Source: Symsagittifera roscoffensis (Eukaryota > Xenacoelomorpha > Acoela > Convolutidae). Taken from it: a stretch of 64,000 bases of DNA. The translations under genes and the position numbers were made by a program. Where the stretch lies: assembly GCF_963678635.1 (NCBI RefSeq), contig NC_087070.1, forward strand, positions 39,606,397 to 39,670,396. Reading direction: 5' to 3'. Shown here piece after piece: positions 1 to 9,724 of the stretch. Position 1 is the stretch's first letter; each line of letters opens with the position of its first letter. The notes beneath the pieces are model-generated. The model made no database searches and was not told the DNA's origin. It worked only from the letters and a program-made list of their open reading frames with translations.

Positions 1-180
1 CAACCGTGAACAGTGGTTGGATAACCAATATCTGGAAAGTTAGTCGTCGCGGGTTGCTTGGCATGCCCTTGAAAAGATCATCACGGAGGGCAAAAACAAA
101 AAGAAAATGGCTGAGAAAAAGAAGCCCAGTGATCTTGATGGTCCAATATAGGAAAATCAAAGTCAGACCTTAGCAAATAA

Positions 181-573
181 GTGCGCGATATCACCGATGC
201 GCAGATAATATTCACGACGACGAAAATGAAAACTTGCATGTCCTCTCTAAAATCCTCCTTTTCCAGTGTACTGAAAACAAAAGTGGTGTGCAGACTTAAA
301 TGTTGTGGGTGCAAATCCATCTATGTTGGCCAGACTGAGCGGCATCTCACCACAAGGATTGAGAACTACCGAAAAGAGGATACCCCAGTTGGACAGCATA
401 TAAGGCAGTGTGGTAGTGAGAGTGGTAGGTCGAAGTTTAGAGGGAAAACAATCGACCAGGCGTCCAGCAGCATCAAGTTACTTTTATTAGAGGCGCTGCA
501 CATTAGCAAAGAGAGACCAGCAATTAACACGTGCGACGAGTTTAGAAGTAGCGAGCTGAAGCTAAGGCTATAG
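181..573 (+). mobile_element. Penelope-like retroelement remnant, GIY-YIG endonuclease C-terminus
   Basis: The open frame ends with a Cys-containing lead-in followed by a YVGQT core, an RHLTTRI helix, a VGQH segment and a terminal LEALHI...ERPAINT stretch. That order is the GIY-YIG endonuclease found at the C-terminus of Penelope-like retroelements, where it nicks target DNA. The reverse-transcriptase part that should precede it is absent, and the frame opens without a convincing ATG, so this is a 5'-truncated copy ending at a natural stop. A free-standing GIY-YIG gene is less likely because the C-terminal ending is typical of the retroelement. Bases 1-180 upstream show nothing I can assign. 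Confidence 0.72.
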
Positions 574-1153
574 TTCCAGAATCAAAAAGTTCTGGCTAAA
601 ACAAAAAATTAAGAAATAACTTAAATGTTAGCATGAAATTTGCGACAAAACGAAATTGTAAAAACAAAAAAGTGAAAACGCTCAGAAATTTGTGACTAAA
701 TATTTAAAACTATACAAAATAGTTGTTACATAATTTCAGTGATATTTGTTAAGTTGTGATTGGTTGAATTTTTTAAATTTTGAAACAATGATATGTATGA
801 CACTTTTTTTGATCTTTGATCGTTTTGCACAGATAGTTTAGAATTTTAAAACCTGAACATGCACCAAAATGTGTGAAAACGTTTGTTTGAATTTACAAGT
901 TTAACGCATTCTCAAGACAGTTATATACTAAATCCGTTAGAGGTGAATTGACTGCTTCCTGGACTTGTGCTCTTGCGCATGCTCTTGAATACTAGATTAA
1001 TATCTGATTAAATTCAATGCGTTCAGGGCATTACAGTAGTTAAAACGTGATTAAACATTTTCTAACAGTCTCTCGGCACCGGGTCTCCAATTTCACCCTC
1101 TCCTGAAAGTAGCCTAATTGTTGTGATAAACTTATTAAATAGTTTCCGGTATA
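574..1153. other. AT-rich spacer, no gene seen
   Basis: Low-complexity AT-rich DNA between the Penelope-like fragment and the first LINE reading frame. It probably holds the trailing 3' part of the former and the 5' untranslated leader of the latter (somewhat richer in G+C from about 950). No boundary, target duplication or promoter motif could be fixed by eye. Confidence 0.4.
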
Positions 1154-1498
1154 ATGGTTGCTGGTGGACGAAACAGGAATGGATCAACATCAAACAACGG
1201 GACTGGATCGACCTCTAACAAGACTGATCAAACCTCAAACGCCAATGCAAAGTGGAAATGTGGGTGCTGCAACGGTACTGTGCAGTCAGGTGTACAGTGT
1301 GATGAGTGCAGCTGCTGGTTTCATGGGACATGCGTAAATATCTCTGACCCGCAACTACAACTACTGCAGACACTTACTACAACTTGCTGGTATTGCACAA
1401 ATTGTTACACACGGAGACAAGATCGGTCAGTTATTTTGTGTTTATCTGATTCTGTGGGAAGGTTAACCAAAAAACTCGATATCCTTGAAACAGCATAA
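1154..1498 (+). CDS. LINE ORF1 protein with PHD-like zinc finger (short)
   Basis: A 114-residue frame with an Asn/Ser/Thr-rich N-terminal tail of about 35 residues and then a cysteine/histidine cluster: CGCC, CDEC, a WFH motif and a final CWYCTNC. This spacing is the C4HC3 pattern of a PHD finger. PHD-type fingers occur in ORF1 of several LINE clades, where ORF1 proteins bind element RNA. The frame begins at an ATG eleven bases after TTTCCGG and ends shortly after a leucine-heptad-like segment, so it is much shorter than usual ORF1 products and is probably truncated. A host PHD gene is unlikely because an endonuclease domain follows directly. Confidence 0.7.
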   Translation: MVAGGRNRNGSTSNNGTGSTSNKTDQTSNANAKWKCGCCNGTVQSGVQCDECSCWFHGTCVNISDPQLQLLQTLTTTCWYCTNCYTRRQDRSVILCLSDSVGRLTKKLDILETA

Positions 1499-1622
1499 AA
1501 CACAGTTACTCTCGAAGCGACACGAACTATTGCAGTGCGGTATTGAAAAACAAAGAATAAAAATTCGGAACTTGAAACTTTATGTCGATAGCAAGGAGAG
1601 AAAGTCGGAAGCCGACGAATGA

Positions 1623-2360
1623 CTACAACAAACGCTAAATTTATACATACAAAACGCGAGGAGTCTTTTATCGCTGAGCAAACGATTGAAGTTTATTAAA
1701 GTAGTGCATTTGATCAACCCCGATGTTGTCTGCATCACAGAAACTTTGTTAGATTGCAGCCCCTCTGATGGTTTTTTTTGTGGACACAAACTACCATATT
1801 GCAGCATTCTCGGTTCGTGATGTCGGAGAACATGGTGGCACGATGATTCTCTGCAAAAATTCAATTGCGTTTCTGAATATTCAAACAAACTGCGATTATG
1901 TATCCTGCATTTTACTTCCCGACATATCAACCCTGATTATCTGCGTCTACAACCCCCCTTCAGGCAGTCGCTTCCGTGTTTCTTCCCAAGAACTGGTGAA
2001 CACTTTGAAACCCATACTATCGAACCATTCAAACTCTTCAAAAATTATTGGCGGCGACTTAAATATGCCGGATATCGACTGGGACTGTGCTCTAGCTTCC
2101 AGCGATGATTCTGCGGATACGCTCGATTGTTTATTAAATGCTGGCTACGAACAAGTTATCGAATTCGCCACGCATTCCTCAGGCAACACTCTCGATCTTT
2201 GTTTTACTGACATGTCATTGAAATCTATTCCTTGTAAAAGAGTTGTGGACTTCTCTGATCACATAGGTGTTATCGCGAACTTGAAAATAGAAAATCTCGT
2301 GACTGCCGTTAATGAAAACACCACAAACATTAGTTTGAAAGTGAAAAATTTCCATGCCTA
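1623..2360 (+). pseudogene. LINE apurinic-type endonuclease domain, frameshifted
   Basis: The frame from 1623 reads through an N-terminal YIQNARSL motif and an ITETLL motif, which contains the catalytic Glu. It then shifts frame in a run of eight T's (1772-1779) and continues in the frame beginning at 1768. The second part carries GGDLNMPDIDW, an HSSGNTLDL segment and the final SDHIG motif, which are hallmark positions of the EEP endonuclease fold that nicks target DNA for target-primed reverse transcription. One T too many in the homopolymer explains the break. Either this copy is dead or the base count of the run is wrong. The RT that should follow is deleted. Confidence 0.75.
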
Positions 2361-2619
2361 TATTACTCAAGGTACAGCTTGCGGAGCTCCGAAAAACCAG
2401 TTTTCAACGTAAATAAAACATATCGGGCATCTTACGACCAATGGTTTTTCAATAGAGTGGTCAGAAGTGCAAATAAACTCCATGAGAAGACCGACATCAG
2501 TTTATTTGATTCGCAAATTTCATTCAAGCGCCGTCTCAAACATTTCTTTCTGAACATTGACTGGTTTTAAGTTTTGTTTTTTTATTCTATCATATTGTTT
2601 TTATACAATTAAAGTCTTT

Positions 2620-2620
<1 letters not shown>

Positions 2621-2650
<30 letters not shown>
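2621..2650 (+). repeat. (ACT)10 microsatellite at LINE 3' end
   Basis: Ten ACT units follow the conserved LINE 3' end (ATACAATTAAAGTCTTTT). Equivalent tails occur at 5080-5109 (ten units) and 23941-23955 (five units). Tails of short tandem repeats are known 3' termini of several LINE clades. Confidence 0.85.
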
Positions 2651-2651
<1 letters not shown>

Positions 2652-2981
2652 ACGTCGTTGCCTGCCAATTTCCGTTGCACGGGACGGTTCGGTGCAATCT
2701 CGAATGTCCCACTGGACATCCCGTTCCCACAATCTTCTTCTGGTAGGCACCTTATCGTGTCCTGATGTAACGTTAAGAGGCCTCGTTTATGTTTTTCTCT
2801 GTCGTTTTCCGACTATTTTCTGTCTTGTTACCGGTTGTTCTGTTTTGTATAATCGTTTGGTTTTGTATCACATTTGGTGAGAAACTCGCTTCGCCTTTGC
2901 TTGTAAAGTTATTTTTATGGGTGGTCTTGAATGTTTTCTTTTTAGGCTATTAGTAAAGACATTTTTCTTTTTAGACAAATA
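2651..2981 (+). promoter_or_regulatory. Duplicated ESF1 5' flank, copy 1
   Basis: About 330 bp nearly identical to the sequence directly upstream of the intact ESF1 gene (23956-24285). It includes two TTTCTTTTTAG tracts, one of which ends seven bases before the ATG. If this flank is the ESF1 promoter, as its position suggests, the truncated copy behind it could still be transcribed. Confidence 0.7.
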
Positions 2982-3215
2982 ATGGAATCAGATAAGTTTC
3001 AAGCTTTAAAACGGGATCCTAGGTTTCGTTCAAAGACGCAAAAGAACCCAGAAGAGAAAATTGAAATCGATGAAAGGTTTTCGAAAATAGTTGATCACGA
3101 GTTATCGATTCTCATTGCACTGAAAGCAGAATTAAACGAGCGAAGTATCCTTACTTCTATTCTTCACATACAATACATTCCCTTAATAAACTTCATACTG
3201 CAGAACGTCGATTGA
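2982..3215 (+). pseudogene. Truncated ESF1 5' copy 1 fused to LINE sequence
   Basis: Codons 1-40 match the N-terminus of the intact ESF1 gene at 24286, then at 3101/3102 the frame passes into LINE sequence and stops after 37 foreign codons. The 77-codon frame keeps the original start codon and 5' flank. It lacks the RRM-like, acidic and NUC153 regions of ESF1, so it cannot supply ESF1 function. It is a by-product of the local tandem duplication. Confidence 0.85.
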
Positions 3216-5029
3216 GAAAGTAATTCAGCAAATATGAAGACGGTAATGTTACCAGACTCCGCAAAGCAGCCTCTGAGTCTATCGAGTTAGACACAGTTAT
3301 TTTCACACAAACTCTCACTGCTAGAAACGCGAAGACCTCTGACTGCTATGCACTTATCAAAGCAATTAATCAAACTAGTCATATTCCAAAGTCCGTGGTG
3401 CTGGAAGACTCCACATTTCGCTGTAACTACAGTATTGCAACAGCTTTCAATAACCATTTTAGTAACGTATTCAACAGGTCTGTTGGCATATTCACAGACT
3501 TCAGTCCCGGCGACTTCAATGATGTCGTGTTTGGTTTTGAAGAAGTTAACGCTGCTCTAAAACTTGCTTCGCTTGGTACTGGGTTAGACTCCATTCCCGG
3601 GCTGTTTCTGCGTGAGAATGCAGATAATCTCACATTCCATGTGTACAAACTCTTTGCTGGTATCGTGGACAGCTGCGAGTACCCTTCTCAGTGGAAAGAC
3701 TCATATGTGACGCCTATCTTCAAATCTGGCAGTAAGATGGATATTAGCTGTTATCGCCCGATCAGTATTTTATCTAAACTTTCTCTTATTTTTGAACGCG
3801 TTCTATATAATAAACTCTATTCCTTTGTTGCTGACAGACTGACACATAGACAATTTGGCTTTACGCGTAAACGCTCTTGTCAATCACAACTTTTAATCTA
3901 TCTCCATGACATCCATAAATCATTGGATGAAAACTCCGAATCGTTTGCCGTGTATTTAGACTTTTGCAAGGCATTTGATAAAGTTCCTCATCATGTACTA
4001 TTACAAAAACTTCGAAACTTTGGCGTGGGAGGGAATCTCTTGCGTCTGTTGTCTTCCTATTTGAAGCACCGTCGACAATGTGTCAAAATTAATGGTGTCC
4101 TCTCTGGCTTTTTACATGTACTGAGTGGTGTGCCACAGGGGTCGATTATTGGCCCTCTATTATTCGTAATTTTTATTAATGATATGCCGTAGCAGTATTT
4201 TAATTCTATCATGTTTTTATTCGCTGATGATAGTAAGTCAAGAACTCATTCTATGAGATTACTACAAGCTGATGTTGACCGGTGTGTTGAATGGGCAGCC
4301 AAAAATGGGATGACTTTCAATACGAAGAAAACCGTATTTGCTCATTTTGCTAACAAGCACACTTTACCAACTCCCCACTTTCTGAAACTTGGAGATCATA
4401 TTGTTCCGGACAGCACCACAGTCAAAGACCTGGGACTCATAGTCGACAACACATTGAATTGGAAGTCACATATCACTGCCAAAATAAAAAGCTGCTACAA
4501 TATTTTCTATTCTCTTAGACGTGTTATACCTTTCAGTACGCCATTAGCCACAAAGGTTCAAGTTATTAAGGCTTATATTTTATCTTCTCTCTGCTACCTC
4601 TCCCCGATATGGTGTCCTAGTCGAACCGAGCTGAAAAGCATGGACACCTTGTTATCAAGAGTTACAAAGTGGATTACAGTCGGTTCCTACAGCGAAAGAC
4701 TGCAAAAATGTTTCTTGATGCCAATAAGTCTTTATTAAGAGTACCTTAACCTTACATTTTTCAACGCTTTGTTATCAGGAAAGCAAGATATTCAAGTGTG
4801 AAATTTTGTGTCACTAAGATATTACTCAAGGTACAGCTTGCGGAGCTCCGAAAAACCAGTTTTCAACGTAAATAAAACATATCGGGCATCTTACGACCAA
4901 TGGTTTTTCAATAGAGTGGTCAGAAGTGCAAATAAACTCCATGAGAAGACCGACATCAGTTTATTTGATTCGCAAATTTCATTCAAGCGCCGTCTCAAAC
5001 ATTTCTTTCTGAACAATGACTGGTTTTAA
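3102..5029 (+). pseudogene. LINE reverse transcriptase, copy 1 (5'-truncated, stops)
   Basis: RT domain of the PHD-type LINE. Recognisable blocks are SYVTPIFKSG, CYRPISIL, QFGFTRKRS, the YLDFCKAFDKV block with a catalytic Asp, SGVPQGSIIGPLLF, and FADD with the second catalytic Asp pair, followed by the C-terminal domain ending in NNDWF at 5029. A TAG at 4190-4192 separates the GPLLF and FADD blocks and is shared with the other two copies. There is also a TAA near 3222, and private stops near 4736 and 4800. The 5' edge is the duplication junction with ESF1, not a natural LINE end. This copy is non-autonomous and dead as read. Confidence 0.85.
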
Positions 5030-5078
5030 GTTTTGTTTTTTTATTCTATCATATTGTTTTTATACAATTAAAGTCTTT

Positions 5079-5079
<1 letters not shown>

Positions 5080-5109
<30 letters not shown>
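5080..5109 (+). repeat. (ACT)10 microsatellite at LINE 3' end, copy 1
   Basis: Ten ACT units directly after the LINE 3' end and directly before the second copy of the ESF1 5' flank, in the same arrangement as at 2621-2650. Confidence 0.85.
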
Positions 5110-5110
<1 letters not shown>

Positions 5111-5439
5111 ACGTCGTTGCCTGCCAATTTCCGTTGCACGGGATGGTTCGGTGCAATCTCGAATGTCCCACTGGACATCCTGTTCCCACAATCTTCTTCT
5201 GGTAGGCACCTTATCGTGTCCTGATGTAACGTTAAGAGGCCTCGTTTATGTTTTTCTCTGTCGTTTTCCGACTATTTTCTGTCTTGTTACCGGTTGTTCT
5301 GTTTTGTATAATCGTTTGGTTTTGTATCACATTTGGTGAGAAACTCGCTTCGCCTTTGCTTGTAAAGTTATTTTTATGGGTGGTCTGAATGTTTTCTTTT
5401 TAGGCTATAAGTAAAGACATTTTTCTTTTTAGACAAATA
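5110..5439 (+). promoter_or_regulatory. Duplicated ESF1 5' flank, copy 2
   Basis: 330 bp matching 2651-2981 and 23956-24285 apart from a few substitutions. It shares the one-base difference TGGTCTGAATG with the intact locus, whereas copy 1 reads TGGTCTTGAATG. Confidence 0.7.
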
Positions 5440-5673
5440 ATGGAATCAGATAAGTTTCAAGCTTTAAAACGGGATCCTAGGTTTCGTTCAAAGACGCAAA
5501 AGAACCCAGAAGAGAAAATTGAAATCGATGAAAGGTTTTCGAAAATAGTTGATCACGAGTTATCGATTCTCATTGCACTGAAAGCAGAATTAAACGAGCG
5601 AAGTATCCTTACTTCTATTCTTCACATACAATACATTCCCTTAATAAACTTCATACTGCAGAACGTCGATTGA
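5440..5673 (+). pseudogene. Truncated ESF1 5' copy 2 fused to LINE sequence
   Basis: Same 77-codon chimera as at 2982-3215: 40 ESF1 codons followed by 37 codons of LINE sequence after the GATCACGAG junction (5559/5560). The predicted protein is identical to copy 1, which points to recent duplication. Confidence 0.85.
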
Positions 5674-7185
5674 GAAAGTAATTCAGCAAATATGAAGACG
5701 GTAATGTTACCAGACTCCGCAAAGCAGCCTCTGAGTCTATCGAGTTAGACACAGTTATTTTCACACAAACTCTCACTGCTAGAAACGCGAAGACCTCTGA
5801 CTGCTATGCACTTATCAAAGCAATTAATCAAACTAGTCATATTCCAAAGTCCATGGTGCTGGAAGACTCCACATTTCGCTGTAACTACAGTATTGCAACA
5901 GCTTTCAATAACCATTTTAGTAACGTATTCAACAGGTCTGTTGGCATATTCACAGACTTCAGTCCCGGCGACTTCAATGATGTCGTGTTTGGTTTTGAAG
6001 AAGTTAACGCTGCTCTAAAACTTGCTTCGCTTGGTACTGGGTTAGACTCCATTCCCGGGCTGTTTCTGCGTGAGAATGCAGATAATCTCACATTCCATGT
6101 GTACAAACTCTTTGCTGGTATCGTGGACAGCTGCGAGTACCCTTCTCAGTGGAAAGACTCATATGTGACGTCTATCTTCAAATCTGGCAGTAAGATGGAT
6201 ATTAGCTGTTATCGCCCGATCAGTATTTTATCTAAACTTTCTCTTATTTTTGAACGCGTTCTATATAATAAACTCTATTCCTTTGTTGCTGACAGACTGA
6301 CACATAGACAATTTGGCTTTACGCGTAAACGCTCTTGTCAATCACAACTTTTAATCTATCTCCATGACATCCATAAATCATTGGATGAAAACTCCGAATC
6401 GTTTGCCGTGTATTTAGACTTTTGCAAGGCATTTGATAAAGTTCCTCATCATGTACTATTACAAAAACTTCGAAACTTTGGCGTGGGAGGGAATCTCTTG
6501 CGTCTGTTGTCTTCCTATTTGAAGCACCGTCGACAATGTGTCAAAATTAATGGTGTCCTCTCTGGCTTTTTACATGTACTGAGTGGTGTGCCACAGGGGT
6601 CGATTATTGGCCCTCTATTATTCGTAATTTTTATTAATGATATGCCGTAGCAGTATTTTAATTCTATCATGTTTTTGTTCGCTGATGATAGTAAGTCAAG
6701 AACTCATTCTCTGAGATTACTACAAGCTGATGTTGACCGGTGTGTTGAATGGGCAGCCAAAAATGGGATGACTTTCAATACGAAGAAAACCGTATTTGCT
6801 CATTTTGCTAACAAGCACACTTTACCAACTCCCCACTTTCTGAAACTTGGAGATCATATTGTTCCGGACAGCACCACAGTCAAAGACCTGGGACTCATAG
6901 TCGACAACACATTGAATTGGAAGTCACATATCACTGCCAAAATAAAAAGCTGCTACAATATTTTCTATTCTCTTAGACGTGTTATACCTTTCAGTACGCC
7001 ATTAGCCACAAAGGTTCAAGTTATTAAGGCTTATATTTTATCTTCTCTCTGCTACCTCTCCCCGATATGGTGTCCTAGTCGAACCGAGCTGAAAAGCATG
7101 GACACCTTGTTATCAAGAATTACAAAGTGGATTACAGTCGGTTCCTACAGCGAAAGACTGCAAAAATATTTCTTGATGCCAATAA
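5560..7185 (+). pseudogene. LINE reverse transcriptase, copy 2, interrupted at 7185
   Basis: Same RT as copy 1, with the shared TAG (6648-6650) between the GPLLF and FADD blocks. It breaks off at 7185 after GATGCCAATAA, where the minus-strand Ty3/gypsy block begins. The C-terminal about 90 codons, 3' end, (ACT)n tail and following ESF1 flank of this unit are missing. Sequence resumes at 22596 at an earlier point of the LINE. Confidence 0.85.
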
Positions 7186-7405
7186 TTGTCGCTCTAGAAT
7201 TGTCTCTGGATACTCTGCCCACTCTTTTCCACCCCGTCGTGATCGCATTTCGATGGGTTAGCAGAGGTCTCTTGAAGGCATCTGGTCATATCTCGGCTTG
7301 GAATTGTCGATATTCCTTTTGATGTTTCCTCATGTGGTCCTTTGTCACCAGATATAACCAGGATGTTAACGTCGCACGAAACCAAGGAAAGAATCTCAGG
7401 CGGCT
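7186..7405 (-). other. Tail after third ORF, up to junction with LINE
   Basis: Non-coding tail of the block after the TAG at 7406. A second frame runs from 7448 to a stop at 7194 and could be the true C-terminus after a frameshift, but nothing in it is recognisable. No LTR, poly-A signal or repeat of the leader is visible before the LINE resumes at 7185. Confidence 0.4.
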
Positions 7406-9724
7406 CTATATATGTCTGATCTCCACTGGTATGGCGAATATCTTGCATGCGGTCTCGAACAACTCAAGTCTCCTGCTGTAATCTATCGCATGAATCGACT
7501 CAGCTGTTGGCGCTCTCGATTCTCTATACTTCGCTATGTTTTCTTCCATCCATCGTAGAGCCAGCATCGTGCTCACCACCAAGATGGTCACCTTTTGTCG
7601 ATGCTCCGGTAGTCCCAACAACTTAATTTCTTCTATGTCCCAGATCAGACAGAGATTGGCGCGGTCTGGGTACCACACTGTCTGCGCCAGACAGTGGCAT
7701 GGACAATCCCCATGTGTGAGGTCGATGCTTCTAAGATTGCGTTCTCCCGAGGCTTCTAGGAGAGGCTCAAGTTCCATCATTTTCTCGTGTATCACGTCGA
7801 CTTCTTCCGAGCTTGGAGCACCTACTGCGGGTTTCCCCACTACGTTTTGCCTTCCGTGATCACTTGTGTTTTCGCTCTCCATGCCTTGAAGTTCTTCACC
7901 CCAGATTTCACTCAAGTCGTCTCTTTGTTCCTTCGGTACTGCTCCTCGGATCTTCCTCAACAGCTTGTGTGAATGATGCGACATCCGAGCTAGTCTCACG
8001 CACTTGGGCACTGAGAAGGCTTTGTCTATCAATACCCTCTGGCTGGACACCTCCACCATCGCCATGTGTAGTGGATAGTGGCTTCCACATAGGTTAGCCA
8101 ACACTGACCCCACTAAGGATTTCGCATTTAGAGGCAATCCATAGGCTTCGCTCATGGGAAATCCCATCTCCGCCTCGAGTCCAATCTTCAAACTCTTGAT
8201 GTGCTTCTGGTTCACTTGCAACACTCCGGGCCATGATTCCACGCTCAACGCGGTCACCAGGTGGTGTTCTGACTCTAGCCTCTTTAGTGACTGGAGACTA
8301 CATATTCTTGAGAAAAATCCCAAGGCTGTCGCTAGGTTCACGGTGGTACTCGCGTAACATTCAGCCACTATCTGTATCTCGCTCTTCTCCCTTTCGGTGA
8401 TATCTTCAAACCAGGTGATGAGGTCCTCTTTCTGGAAAGACTGTATCCTGACGCATGATCGTCCATCACAAGTATGCTCGCCGTTGCCACATGTCGAATC
8501 AAGACAACTGCCCGGCTCCATCCTCTTCGCTCTCGAGAAATGTGTTTCATGAGCCTTCAACCAGTCCACGCACTGGTGTCTCCCCAAGTCTTCGTGTGAT
8601 ACCTGCTCAAGACCCAAAGTTCTCGCTAGCTCCAGCCTACATTCCAGATCCTCCAGATCCAGTTCCTTGACCTTCTCCTCATATTTCGACCTGCTGGTCT
8701 CCAGTGGCTTTTCTGCCCTCTTCTTCTCGGCAACCACCACTGAGGACATTATCGACCTCTGAGGAGTTGCTGATGTCGCTTCATCAGCTTCCATGGGCGC
8801 GGTGCTTGGTAACTTGGTCCGGCTGTTCCTTGAACTGTCTCTAGAATCGGCTCTCTCGCCTAAGCGACTGGACAAAGACCTCGGGTTGTAGAAGGGTGGG
8901 TTTGGAGGTGGTCCGAACGTGACCTGCGCCGTCTCCAGCAACTCTGCCTCCAGCGCACATATGTGTCTTTGGAAGACGTTGTTCAACCACTCCACCCCTC
9001 TGGGCCTATCAAAGTGAATGCCATCCGCAGATGCGTCGTCAGGGAAAGAGGATAGCTCCATTTGCTCAGCCACGTCCAGTAGCCGAAGGGGAAGGACACT
9101 CCTTTGATGTATCTTCCTGATTGTTTCGTTCAGGCTTCGCACTTTGTTGTTCATCTCCACTGCATGTTGATCCGCTCCCATGTTGTAGGGAACGGTACAT
9201 ACCGTGAGAATGGCCGGATCCATTTGGATCCGTATTTCCTCGAGAATGCAGCTCATCTTGTCGTGCAGCCTTGTCACCTTCCTTGCTTCCCCCCTGGACA
9301 CGTCGTTCGTCCCGACCATCAGGGTGACCGTGTATGCACTTACCATCCCTAACACCTCAAGTGTCGCTAACATCTGCGGCGTTGCGGCTCCGGCGAAGCT
9401 CAAGATTCCCGTTTGCCAATGGGACTGGATCCGGGTCAGCACCCGCAGCAAGCTGTCCCCAATGATCAAGTGAACCACGCCTTCAGGCACTCGCGGATGC
9501 GTGAAGTACTCCACCCAAGTCGCGTCGTGGAAGCAATCTCTCCTCTCCCTCTGCGCCGCGTTCCAGTCTATCCGATTGTGCTTGCGATATCTCCCTTCCG
9601 TATTCTTCTTGCAGCTCGAGATCACCACACTCCTGACAGGTTGCTCCCCCCACGTCGAGGGTAAGTCCGCTTTTGCCGGACTCTCGCGACTCCTCAGCTC
9701 TAGCCGCTCCTGCAACTCTTTCAA
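7406..9724 (-). CDS. Third ORF of the element: SGNH/GDSL-esterase domain protein (main part)
   Basis: 772 codons. Residues about 83-260 form an SGNH hydrolase: IIGDSLLR (block I, Ser91), SFAGAAT (block II, Gly112), VGTNDVS (block III, Asn140) and SADGIHF (block V, Asp234/His237), so the complete catalytic set is present. Such enzymes cleave ester bonds. Related esterase domains are known in ORF1 of some CR1/L2-type LINEs. The remaining about 500 residues are unrecognised but include a Cys-rich patch (SCLDSTC..., residues about 408-425) and Glu/Lys-rich helices. There is no signal peptide or membrane segment, so it is not an envelope protein despite its position. The true N-terminus lies upstream in another frame (9483-10640). 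Intact catalytic residues argue for past selection. Confidence 0.8.
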   Translation of the reverse strand: MKELQERLELRSRESPAKADLPSTWGEQPVRSVVISSCKKNTEGRYRKHNRIDWNAAQRERRDCFHDATWVEYFTHPRVPEGVVHLIIGDSLLRVLTRIQSHWQTGILSFAGAATPQMLATLEVLGMVSAYTVTLMVGTNDVSRGEARKVTRLHDKMSCILEEIRIQMDPAILTVCTVPYNMGADQHAVEMNNKVRSLNETIRKIHQRSVLPLRLLDVAEQMELSSFPDDASADGIHFDRPRGVEWLNNVFQRHICALEAELLETAQVTFGPPPNPPFYNPRSLSSRLGERADSRDSSRNSRTKLPSTAPMEADEATSATPQRSIMSSVVVAEKKRAEKPLETSRSKYEEKVKELDLEDLECRLELARTLGLEQVSHEDLGRHQCVDWLKAHETHFSRAKRMEPGSCLDSTCGNGEHTCDGRSCVRIQSFQKEDLITWFEDITEREKSEIQIVAECYASTTVNLATALGFFSRICSLQSLKRLESEHHLVTALSVESWPGVLQVNQKHIKSLKIGLEAEMGFPMSEAYGLPLNAKSLVGSVLANLCGSHYPLHMAMVEVSSQRVLIDKAFSVPKCVRLARMSHHSHKLLRKIRGAVPKEQRDDLSEIWGEELQGMESENTSDHGRQNVVGKPAVGAPSSEEVDVIHEKMMELEPLLEASGERNLRSIDLTHGDCPCHCLAQTVWYPDRANLCLIWDIEEIKLLGLPEHRQKVTILVVSTMLALRWMEENIAKYRESRAPTAESIHAIDYSRRLELFETACKIFAIPVEIRHI

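Larger units (their letters stand above)
1154..2650 (+). mobile_element. LINE copy 0: 5' part joined to 3' end, RT deleted
   Basis: Plus-strand non-LTR element with ORF1 (PHD finger), an endonuclease region, then the last about 70 codons of the RT protein and an (ACT)10 tail. The central reverse transcriptase is missing. At about 2360 the endonuclease sequence runs directly into a stretch that in the neighbouring copy (about 4820) lies near the C-terminus of the RT protein, with ATATTACTCAAGG at the seam. This is therefore an internally deleted or recombined element and the only copy in the window that keeps the 5' half of the family. ORF1 with a PHD-type finger suggests a CR1/Jockey-superfamily LINE. 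Confidence 0.75.
2360..7185 (+). repeat. Tandem duplication of LINE 3' part + ESF1 5' end, period 2458 bp
   Basis: Sequence from about 2361 recurs at about 4820, and 2982-4727 recurs at 5440-7185, with an offset of 2458-2459 bp and only scattered substitutions. Each unit runs: LINE RT and 3' end, (ACT)n, ESF1 5' flank, ESF1 codons 1-40, then LINE RT again. The junction lies at GATCACGAG (ESF1) | TTATCGATT (LINE). The arrangement implies that a LINE first landed about 330 bp upstream of ESF1 and a segment spanning both was then duplicated in tandem. The intact locus is the last copy (23956 onward). Confidence 0.88.
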
